The position numbers were made by a program, and so were the translations under genes. 64,000 nt of DNA from Myoxocephalus aenaeus (taxonomy: Eukaryota > Chordata > Actinopteri > Perciformes > Cottidae), in NCBI GenBank assembly GCA_038501785.1, contig JBAMJR010000137.1:4808501-4872500 (forward strand), read 5' to 3'. The notes beneath the pieces are model-generated. The model ran no database searches. It was not told where the DNA came from and saw only the letters and a program-made list of their open reading frames with translations. Shown here one piece after another: positions 49,264-60,200 of this stretch (position 1 is its first letter; every line of letters begins with the position of its first letter).

Positions 49264-49305
49264 TGTGTGTGTGTGTGTGTGCGTGCGTGTGTGCATGTGT
49301 GTGTG
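49264..49305. repeat. (TG)n microsatellite, imperfect
   Basis: TG units with GCGTGCGTG and CATG interruptions. Confidence 0.9.
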
Positions 49306-50959
49306 AGACCTTTTTTAGTGATGAAGGTAACCGCTTGAATTAGGGTCTATATTTCAGGGCATTTATGTCGGAGACGGATGTTGTGTGTGTTCATTAGCCA
49401 CTATTCAGGTTCCCATGGGGCTGGGACATGTTTATGCATATTTGGGCAGAGAAGCAACCTGTCCTAAGGAGACTTACTGGTTTACACAGTCTTTTAAACA
49501 CACCTCTGCAATTTAGAATTTCTGGAGGGAGAAGCCAGAACAATCAATATATGAACATATCCTCCTCCCAAGGTCTTCTTTTGTCGAATTAGAGTTGTGA
49601 AAGAAGGGGCCTCCTGGTGGACGGGTTTAGTAATAATCTGACCATGTTATAGCAATGTCCTTTGTTTGAGTTTGACCAAGCTTCTGCCAACTCTCAAAAA
49701 ACTGCTTATGAAATCTTGAAAAGCAAAGATTTGTGGAACAAAATCACACAGATATATGGAGTTTGCCAATAGCACAGGGTGGACAGTGAAAAGGGAAGAA
49801 TAGAAGAAAAAAACTGAATAGATGCAAAAAGGGTTTTTGTTTGATCTGTGCTTTGAGAAATTAGATGGAGGGCATGGCCAAAGCCAACTTCAATAAGTGA
49901 TAACCAAATGACGATTGTTTTGTTTCATGTTGTCTAACATTACAGCTGCACACTTAGAGCTGACTACAGATATTTACATACATTCTCCGCTTGCAAAAGA
50001 GTAAATAACTAGTCAGTAGAATTTAACTCCAAATAACATTGCAGCCAAACAAACTAGCCAACCCCTTTCATAACACTATGAATATAATTAATCTAAAAAC
50101 AAATTGATAATATGTCTGATAAAATAATTGCAAATAGCACTGTAAAGCTTTCGCTTTTTCTCCCTTAATCACTGTGTGATATTTTGCTTTTCAACGAAGA
50201 ATAGGAAATGCTGAGTTGAAGAAAATGCAGAGAAACTGCACTGCAATAAGGGACATCAGTGACTCAATGAGGCAGATCCTCCTCACTGACTGCCCCCCAT
50301 CGCGCTACTCAGCATCAACAGTTCCTGTTCATAGCTGACTAGAGCCACCTGTGTGGTCACCTGTGGCCTAATGGAGCCTGACTGCCAACGGTTTGCTTAG
50401 AGCATCAGGTCCAGAAGACATTTCCACAAATTTATTGAGTTTGAGTCGATGACTGGGTCAAAACATCACACTGAAATTAATTGGATTAAACAAAATATAT
50501 ATCACCATGTCCCTTCACTGATATAAACATGTTTTGGGGGCAATACAACAAAAAAGGAAACTGAGAACGTGCTAATGAGCAAGTCAGTGACATAACAGTC
50601 AGTTAGTAGTGTGTAAACCTCTCCTGCAACTTCAATAGCTACTTTAAAACACATCTTTTCCTGATCTAATTGCCAAGTACAATTAAGGGTATTTTGTTGA
50701 GAAGCAGACACCGTATAATAATATAGGTTAGGATTCTGCATGTAATGACAAACAAAACATCATAATGAATGCATAAAGAATGCAACATTTGTCCCGGGAT
50801 ATTTGTGATCTAAAATGCAAAAAGAAATGTATTAATTATTTGGAGTTGGTGATTGTGTTCCAGTTAAAGTGGGGGTTATGGATCAGTTGGTAAACAGACA
50901 AACAGAACGGAAGGATCATAAAAGTGCCAGTATAAAGTAACCTCATGACAGTACACACA

Positions 50960-50961
<2 letters not shown>
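49306..50961. other. noncoding, no gene seen
   Basis: No supported exon or RNA gene. Confidence 0.35.

Positions 50962-51049
<88 letters not shown>
50962..51049. repeat. pure (GT)44 microsatellite
   Basis: An uninterrupted 88-bp GT run flanked by GTACACACATA on the left and TATACACACAC on the right. It is the longest pure dinucleotide tract in the window and likely polymorphic. Confidence 0.97.
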
Positions 51050-51052
<3 letters not shown>

Positions 51053-51419
51053 CACACACTTGTACTGTTGATTTGTGATTCTAAATCTGTCCTCATGGCA
51101 CTGAACAGGTGGGATAAATGCTCTGTGTGTCTTGTGATGTATGCAAATTCAATAAATAGTCAAATCTGAAATACATGCCAGACAAAGCAGATTTGGGAAA
51201 AGCCACATTGCGTGGGACTTTTATGATTTTATAAATTTACATAGCAGTTGTAATGGCACTCTGGAAAAAATATTACTTTAATCAAAAACATGATAATGAA
51301 ACACACATACGACAACAATATCAGCCCAAAAAACAAGGCTTTTGAATCTAGGATGCAAACAAAGAGGAGGTCAGGGGGTATCAGTCCCTCAGGGATGCAG
51401 TTACCCATAGTTACCAATC

Positions 51420-51650
51420 ATTACTCCCAGCTCTGGAGAACTGAGCGAGGCGGGGCTGTGTCTATGCAGGAGGATGCTGGGATATATCGTAGAGGAGGAA
51501 GGAGGGTGGAGTCAGGGAGGCGCATGCTGTGGAGCAGCTGGTGGGGGAAGGGAGGAGCGAGGAGAGATGGGAGGGAGGGTTGGGCCATTGGGCCGTTGTT
51601 CCAGCAGATCCCAGTGCTATTGTATCCCACATCCAAGCTGCGGACCTCAG
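51420..51650 (+). promoter_or_regulatory. candidate apba2-proximal promoter or 5' UTR exon
   Basis: A purine-rich, locally GC-richer block ends at an ideal donor, GCGGACCTCAG|GTAAGAGA (51650/51651). It is followed 1.66 kb later by the acceptor of the first apba2 coding exon (TCTGTCTCCTAG). It may be an apba2 noncoding exon used from a nearer promoter. No start site can be pinned down. Confidence 0.4.
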
Positions 51651-53312
51651 GTAAGAGATAGTTAGTGAGCGGTTTCCTAGCTGTTAACAATGAGGTCGCT
51701 TTTCAGTCATTAAGTGAACACCTTGTAATGTGCTGTTTTAAATGTTAGATGTACATGTTGCTATGTTTGATCGGGCGTACAGAACATGTGCATCCATGTG
51801 TATGTGTGTGCATTTACAAATACTGTGTGATCAGTAACCTCTAAAGGAAGTGCTCATATTTATTTATAACGTGCGTTTGCCATTAGACAACAGCAAGTGC
51901 TTTCTGTGCACATGTAATCTACCTGTGGAATAACCAGCAGTGAGCATACGTGTCTGTGTTTGTACTCCTTTTTGTATTTCCACGGTTGTGTTTTAGACGG
52001 GTTGTTTTTGTGTCAGGTTGTGTGGAGCTAATTAACCAGTATAATCTCTGGGAATGGAAAATGTAAGTATGGTGAAGGGGAAGGAAAAAGTGTGGAAAGC
52101 AGGCCTCGTGAGGGCAGTTGTTCATGGCAACTGGATGGCACGCTAGAGTGGAAATGGCAACAAATGGATGGCAGGGCATGCTTGACAGAAAGAAAAATAC
52201 TCCGAACTTTTTTAGTTGGGTGTTAAAATGCAGTACAACTAATAGCAAAGTGCACTTATGGCACTCATCCTGGAATCTGTAGGTTTGTATGTGTTGATGC
52301 TGGCTTGTGTGCTTATTTTGTAATGTCTATTCATGATTTGTGGCTAGTTTTTTTTAATAACATCCATTGCATTTTTGTTTGGGGCAAAGTAAGCCTAAAA
52401 TACTTTAGATCTGCCTGTTCGCTGTTGCAGTTCCGTAGCCTTTGCTTTGTAGCTCTGAATGTTAATAGAACGATGCTAGAAAGCCTTCTGGTTTATCTAG
52501 CTGGATTATGGAACTTTTAAAAGGCTGGTCATGATTTTGTTAGTTTTATTTTTATTGATGGTAGAATTATGCATTTGTTTTATCACCTCAATCACACCAC
52601 ACTCTCGTGTGTAGAGATTCAACTTCACGTTTTGGCCGCTGCAAGATATCAGGCCACTTGCTTGTCTTCTCACCTGCACTTTTGTCTCCATGGTTGACCA
52701 TTCTCAGCCAGCAAGCTACTAAAGGACCAGTAAGTCTTGACTTCTGCCATCAAGCCTAATGTGGCCTTGATTTAAACTATTGATTGTTTCTCTGGAAGTG
52801 TCCCGTTAGGTTTATGTGAAGGCAGTATATGCTTAGAACGGCGCTGGTCTTTGTTTCTTTTGTTCTAAAGCTGGGTCTGAGTGATTTATTGAGCCCACTG
52901 TATTTGAAGCCAAAGTTGTGCTAAATAAACACAAAACAGTTGCTGTGAATGTGAAAGGGAGACTGCCGCGTTCAATTACAGGAATAGATTGGTTTCTCGA
53001 CCACTGAAAATGTGTTGCCGCTGTATGCAAAGTGCAGAAAAAGATAAATGGAGGACTATGTTGTGTGTTTTTAAAGCGCATCAGCTGTGAGCAGATTTGC
53101 CATTTTGTTCTGGGGTTGGGTAAATGTTCTTGTTCTGCTGAAACAGTTGCCCTCGTCTTCACATCTCCTAAGCTTACTGTCTTTTGCCTTGAACATTATA
53201 TTGAATCTCTTTCTATTGTAGTATATTCCACTCTTGTGTATGCACTTTCATGGGTGGATTAACAGTTCTATTTGAAGTTGCGCTAACACTGTGTCTGTAT
53301 CTGTCTCCTAGG
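51651..53312 (+). other. probable apba2 5' intron
   Basis: Noncoding sequence between the donor at 51650 and the acceptor CTCCTAG ending at 53311. Short ORFs inside have no domain. No repeats recognised. Confidence 0.4.
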
Positions 53313-53806
53313 ATCAAACCAATAACGATGCATGGCCTGTAAACAGCCAGTCATGGCTCATAGGAAGAGGCCGGGGACCAGCGGAGGAAACAGTATGGCT
53401 GCTCCAGGCCCCGCCTCCTGTCCCACCCCTCATCCTACAGAGTCATGTGATCTGAAAGCCCTCCCCCCTCGGCAACGCCCAGTTCGCTACCCAAAAGAGT
53501 CACGTGAATCAAAGCCCCTCCCCCGTTCCTGTAAGGTACAATATTCTTCTCCCAAGTCTCAAGACCTGAGTCGCAAGCATCCAGAAGTGGATGTAAAAGC
53601 AGATGTTGAAGTGAAGCGGTACAGCAACCAAGCAGATGCAGAACAAGTTGCCCAGCGGCCAGCAACACCCTCCACGCCAGAACATGGACATGGCAAAGAT
53701 TACCATGGCCGGACAGACTTCCACGGTGGAGCTGACAGCCTGGATGACGACTCCAGCTCTGACTACATTAACAATACCTCAGACGAAGAGGAAGACTATA
53801 ATGACG
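53312..53806 (+). CDS. apba2: apba2 first coding exon
   Basis: The exon starts at 53312 after CTCCTAG; coding runs from ATG 53353 to 53806 (151 codons plus one base; donor GACG|GTGATT). ATG 53353 has a strong context (G at -3 and +4) and gives MAHRK as in mammals. ATG 53332, in frame and 7 codons earlier, has a weak context. ATG 53328 opens a four-codon uORF out of frame. The middle is Pro/Lys/Arg-rich and unfamiliar; the end holds the start of the Munc18-binding motif. Confidence 0.93.
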
Positions 53807-56800
53807 GTGATTATGATGTTGATCATGTGGATAATTAATGTTTGATCATTATTACCCCTCCATTATTCATTCTTCCATTATTGATTTTTCAACACTTTTC
53901 TGTACGATCAAATGTTAGGGGGAACAAAAAAATCTCTGTTGAGCAATAAATAAATAATAATAAATGAATATATAATTGAAAGCAGACACAAAAAAGAAGA
54001 AGATAAATAACCTTAAATAATTATTTTAGTATTTAAACATAACACAGCCTTCATCTGAACATTTAATTATGCTGGCAATGTTTTTGTTCAAATAATATTT
54101 AATTTATTATATATATATATATTCATGAATAAAAAGTTATGACAAAGGAGCTTGCTAATGATCCAACATTAAGGGCTATTGTTAATGTGTTATTGATTTA
54201 TTTTCCACTGTTCGGGGGCCAATGAACTGATAATGATTACAACAGTGTGCAGCCTACACTCACATGTTGTGGTTTCACAGTGTATAGAAAATGTACAACA
54301 TTTTAGTACTTTAGCGACCGTTTATCTGGTACTCACTTAGTGTAATTAACATGATTTTTGCAGTGTTTTTTCATCACGCACTTGTAAGCAAGAACTTCAG
54401 ACCCAGGAACTGGTAGATGATTCGCTTTCGTTGGTAATATTTTGCACTTCTTTTGCAAGATGTGAACATAGTATCAATAAATTACAGAACCCTTGTCATC
54501 ACCACCTCTCATGCGGCAGGGCCAAGCCATATAATGGCAGGAATTATTCTTCAACACACACACCCCTTCATATAGAGCATGTGGGGGCGGGACTGATGCA
54601 GACGGTACATCATCCTGCTCACATTGTTTTGAGGCGGAAGCTGGTGGTCATAAAAATCTACATGCATAATGAATCGCAAATCAAAACTTTATTGGAATCC
54701 AAAATTAATAAAGTAAAGTTCCCGGCTGGACTTAAATGAGTAGTCATTGCAGCTGTTTGGCTGGCAGCCGGTACTTAGTATTAAGATTCATATTAAGATT
54801 CATTGATCGTGACAAATATTATGTAAATGAATCACAGGGTTCTTTACATATTTTGAACCGGTTTTAATTTTGAACCGTTTATTCCTATCTCTAATAGGTA
54901 CATTTGAATGTTTAGTAGCTCAGTGCTTTTGGGGATTTAAATAAATAAGACCCAGATATTAAGAAACATGTGTTTGTGATCATAACTCTCTGCAGGGCTG
55001 GCAGAGGAGGATGAAGGTGTGACTTATTACATCCGCTACTGCCCAGAGGATGACAGCTACCTGGAAGGTATGGATTGCAGCAACCAGGGAGACTGTAAAC
55101 ACAGCCAAAGCCACAGCCAGGGGGACTGTGTCCCCAGCGTTCAGCCGGGCGCAGCCCTCACTGATGAATGTCTGGAGGCTGTGGAAGGGTTGGCCGAGGA
55201 GGGAGAGGGAGAAGGCGAGGGGGAGGTGAAAGAGGAAGAATGGGTTGAGGATGAGGAGGGAGAGGGGGCAGTGAAGGAAGAGCGTACAGAAGAGGAGGGA
55301 GAGGTAGGGGAAGAGGGGGCAGTGAGGGAAGAGTGGACAGAAGAGGAGGGAGAGGTAAGGGAAGAGTGGACAGAAGAGGAGGGAGAGGTAAGGGAAGAGT
55401 GGACAGAAGAGGAGGGAGAGGTAAGGGAAGAGTGGCGAGAAGAGGAGGGAGAGGTAAGGGAAGAGTGGACAGAAGAGGAGGGAGAGGTGAGGGAAGAGTG
55501 GCGAGAAGAGGAGGGAGAGGTGAGGGAAGAGTGGCGAGAAGGAGATGAGGAGGCGAGGGAAGAGTGGCGAGAAGGAGATGAGGAGGCGAGGGAGGAGTGG
55601 AGAGAGGAGGATCAGGTCGGGCACGAGCAGTGGGTGGGACGAGAGAGGCACAGGGTGGAGGAGTGGGGAGAGGGCGAGGTTCGCTGTGAGGTGGTGGAGC
55701 AAGATCCAGATGAACAGATATACAATGGAAGACCAGAACCCATCCTCGACCATCATCAGCATCTCCACCACCAACCCTCCATGCAAGACACGCTGCACAA
55801 CCGAGAGGAAGAGGGGGAGGCAGAGAGCGAGGAGTACTGCCCTAATGAGGAAGAAGATGACGGTGACGAGGAGGACAGACATGGAAGGGCCTACACTGGA
55901 GACTACTTTGCCCCAGAGGACAATGGGAACTCTGTGCGAGTCTCTCCGTACCGTAGCCGCAAGGTGGTGGTGGTAGAGGGGGAGACTGGGGAGGAGGCGG
56001 AGGAGGACATTGATCAAATCGTTGCGGAGATCAAGATGAGTATGAGTATGGGGAGTCTAAGCAGTGGCACTGACCAAAGCCCAGAGGAGTTGTTGCAGGA
56101 CCCTGCACCAAGTGACTACCCTCACCCGAAGCCTGACGCAGCCCCCTACCCACAAGCTCACCACCGCCATGACGGCAGGCCCAAGTCCCTGAACCTTCCC
56201 TCCATGCACCACAACACCCCCGACCTCCAGAGAGGCATCAAGGCACATGTACGCTCGCCTGAAGACAGGCAGAGATGGACACCAGAGCAGGTGAGCTTTT
56301 TATTTTTTTAACATTGTTATTTTTTCCATTTACCACTTACCGTATCACCATCCCTATTAGTTTGATCTTGCCAGAACATGAACTTAAAACCAACCCAACT
56401 AAGGATCAGTCTTTATTCATGAGTATTGGATTGATAATCCTAAAGCAACAACATACAGATGTTTACTTTCTGTATGTACTTTCTGTGGCTGTCTGTCACT
56501 GAAAATGATCTGCATCACTCTCACTGTTTTTGAACTAAAAGACAGTCCATGCTCTATTGTTCCAAACATCAAAATGATACAAAGTGATGCTTATTTCACA
56601 AGTGCACATTAACCAGACAACGGCCAAAAGTTAATTTTGTAGTCTGATGACGGCACTAAAAGTCGACAAATAAAATGTTTTCCCCATGCCAAGACATTGT
56701 TAATAACGTGTGATATAGCCTCATTGAAGCCTTTTAAACGGTGTTATTAATAACACTAATGCCATGCACAATATCAGGAAATGTCATGTGAAATGTCAAA

Positions 56801-57191
56801 ATACTAGTTTAATTTCTGGAAAATAAATAATTGAATCAATTAAATGTGTTGAATCAGGACTCCTTTTACAAAGAAAGGCACTCAGATGAAATACCAAATA
56901 TACTAAAAACAGCATCGACGTAATGATGCTAATCGGGCCAGTATCTTTGCAGAAAATGTGCTGTACAGCTATTACATTGCTCCGTGGCAGCTGGTGGTGA
57001 GAAGCTAGATATGAGTTACATAACATGTTGCTCATTGCACACAGCTGTGGGTGAGGGCAGATACACTCTGTACGGTCACATCGATAGACTCAAACACATG
57101 CAGAGCTCGCCCATCTTTTAAAGTCAGATGGTAAAAGGAGAACAGAGATAGTCTCCTGTGGGCAGCATGCTGATGCACACCAGTGTGTACA

Positions 57192-57248
<57 letters not shown>

Positions 57249-60200
57249 CAGCATGTAACACAGAGTGCACATGTTGCATTCACTATGTAGCTCATTTTTA
57301 ACACAGAACTGGGTCAGACAGTGTAACTAGATTAAATTGGCAGAGCGTACGGCACACTGCAGATTCAGATGACTTCCAGACTCGCTGAGATGATTTGTTC
57401 GCGTCGCCCTCTGTTATCAAATAAAATGTTCTGTGATTATCACTCCAGCATGACCTTTGAATGAACCAGGGCAGAAATAACTTCAATAAAATAAATACCG
57501 TTTAAAGGTTTGGGGTCACCCAGACAATTTTGTGTCTTCCATGAAAACTCACACTTGTATTTATCAAAGGAGTTGCAAAATGAATAGAAAATATAGTCAA
57601 GACATTGACAAGGTTAGAAATAATGATTTTTATTTGAAATATTAATTTTGTTCTTCAAAATTTGCTTTCGTCAAAGAATGCTCCATTTGCAGCAATTACA
57701 GCATTGCAGACCTTTGGCATTCTAGCTGTTAATTTGTTGAGGTAATCTGTAGAAATTTCACCCCACGCTTCCTGAAGCACCTCCCACAAGTTGGATTGGC
57801 TTGATGGGCACTTCTTGCGTACCATACGGTCAAGCTGCTCCCACAACAGCTCAATGGGGTTGAGATCTGGTGACTGCGCTGGCCACTCCATTACAGACAG
57901 CATACCAGCTGCCTGCTTCTATCTATATATATATATAGTGATATCCTTCCTTATTTAAAATCCCTTTTACCTTGTACAAATCTCCCACTTTACCAGCACC
58001 AAAGCAGCCCCAGACCATCACATTACCTCCACCATGCTTGACAGATGGTGTCAGGCACTCTTCCAGCATCTTTTTACCTGTTCTGCGTCTCACAAATGTT
58101 CTTCTGTGTGATCCAAACACCTCAAACTTTGATTTGTCTGTCCATAACACTTTTTTCCAATCTTCCTCTGTCCAATGTCTGTGTTATTTTGCCCATATCA
58201 ATCTTTTCTTTTTATTGGCCAGTCTCAGATATTGCTTTTTCTTTGCCACTCTGCCTAGAAGGCAGAGTGGCAAAGAAGCTGCCAGTTGAGGACCTGTGAG
58301 GCGTCTATTTCTCAAACTAGAGACTCTAATATACTCTGGTTAGAGCCCGTTTGTGCTGTTCTCTGAAGGGAGTAGTACACACCGTTGTAGGAAATGTTCA
58401 GTTTCTTTGCAATTTCTCGCATGGAATAGCCTTCATTTCTAAGAACAAGAACAGACTGGCGAGTTTCACATGAAAGTTCTCTTTTTCTGGCCATTTTGAG
58501 AGTATTATCGAACCCACAAATGTGATGCTCCAGATACTCAACTAGCTCAAAGGAAGGCCAGTTTTATAGCTTCTCTCACCAGCATAACTGTTTTCAGCTG
58601 TGCTAACATAATTGCACAAGGGTTTTTAAGGGTTTTCTAATCATCCATTAGTCTTCTAAGGCAGTTGTGCAATTAGCAAACACAATGAACACTGGAGTGG
58701 TAGTTGCTGGAAATGGGCCTCTATACACCTATGTAGATATTTAATTAAAAGACAGACGTTTCCACCTAGAATAGTCATTGACCACATTAACAATGTATGG
58801 TGTATTTCTGATTAATTTAATGTTATCTTCATTGAAAAAACGTTGCTTTTCTTTGAAAAATAAGGACATTTCTAAGTGACCCCAAACTTTTGAACGGTAG
58901 TGTATATATACTGTATGTTTATCATGTATTGTTTTAATGGCTTTTGGAGCAGGCAGCCAGCACAGCCTAAATGTTTCCCATTGTATGAGAGAAAGTGGAC
59001 CAAAATGACCTTGATGTCGTCAAAAGCAGTGCAGAAAGTACAGCATGCAACTGAACGCACACTTTATGTATGTAGTATTAGTGTAGTCTGTATTAAAAAA
59101 TTGGTTGAATAAAATTTTTCTCTAGAGATCACAAGGTGTCATATTACATAATCACATAATTGTGATTATGTAATATTTTTGTGCCTAAAGAGCTAAACAT
59201 GTACATTCATGAGATGGATTTTTATTCATAAAATAGAACTATATAATCATATCGGGATCTTCAAAGATTAGATAAATCTTTCTGAAGGTGACGTGAATTG
59301 ACGTGCCAGATGCAGTAAATTTGAGTCAAGTTCCCACTTAAAATCTAAGGCTTCTTATTTGCAATATTTTTCCTATTATCGGTATTTTGTTTGGCCTTTC
59401 AATTAGAAAATCTGCGTTCACATGTACAGTACACGTTGGCAGAAGCTGCCAGTGCTCTTGGTGCCGGTCTTGTGAATGCTGATTATGCTCATGGTTTAAA
59501 ATTGATGCGGTGCTGATTAATTGATGATATAGTTCGACATGTAGCCTCTCTAAGATTTCCTGTTACAGATGAAGGCATGTACACGGGTTGACTGGAGTCG
59601 GGACATGAATGTAGTTTTGTAGAGCAACACAGTTTAGCAATCCATCCCACCAAACAACAACAACACGGGTCTAATTAATTTAATACTTGTTTGCACAACT
59701 GTGTTGGGCAGCATGATGAATACTGATCAGGACTTTATGTTTCGCTCTCTCTTCGCGAAGGAGACCTCGAGTGTCATGTTTGTAGTAATTCATTTATATT
59801 CCAGACGAACAGCAGCATGGGCTGAATTTCTCTTTTTCACTGCCACACCAAGGAGGACGAGGTTTTATTGGCAGGACGATTATATTTCAGCAAGTAATAC
59901 GATTGAATCTTAATGTGCAATTGTGGACTGCAAGATGGATATCCAGGGGAATAAATGTAATCCTCCCTCTGTGGGATTATATGGACGTTGTGAATATGTC
60001 CATATATGTGAGGAGAGAAGAGACTTGCTAGAGGACAAGTGAAAGACAGAACTTGAAGATGTGCCAGTTTGAACAAAGACAAACGACTGTCTCACCATTG
60101 AGATGATTTTGTTTAATTGTATTTGAATTTTAACACTTTATAGTTGTTATTATAGGTCCAGAGAGTTACAATCAGCAGGCCCACCTACACAAGTCCCATG

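Noticed and set aside
55333..55976. Arg/Gly-rich ORFs in another + frame of the apba2 exon
   Set aside because: Shifted-frame readings of the same minisatellite; the conserved frame is the apba2 one.
54980..56017. 345-codon open frame on the minus strand with Leu/Pro/Phe repeats
   Set aside because: It lies exactly opposite the apba2 acidic exon. The 33-bp repeat with GAG-rich codons leaves the antisense frame open (CTC, TTC, CCT). It has no splice or domain support.
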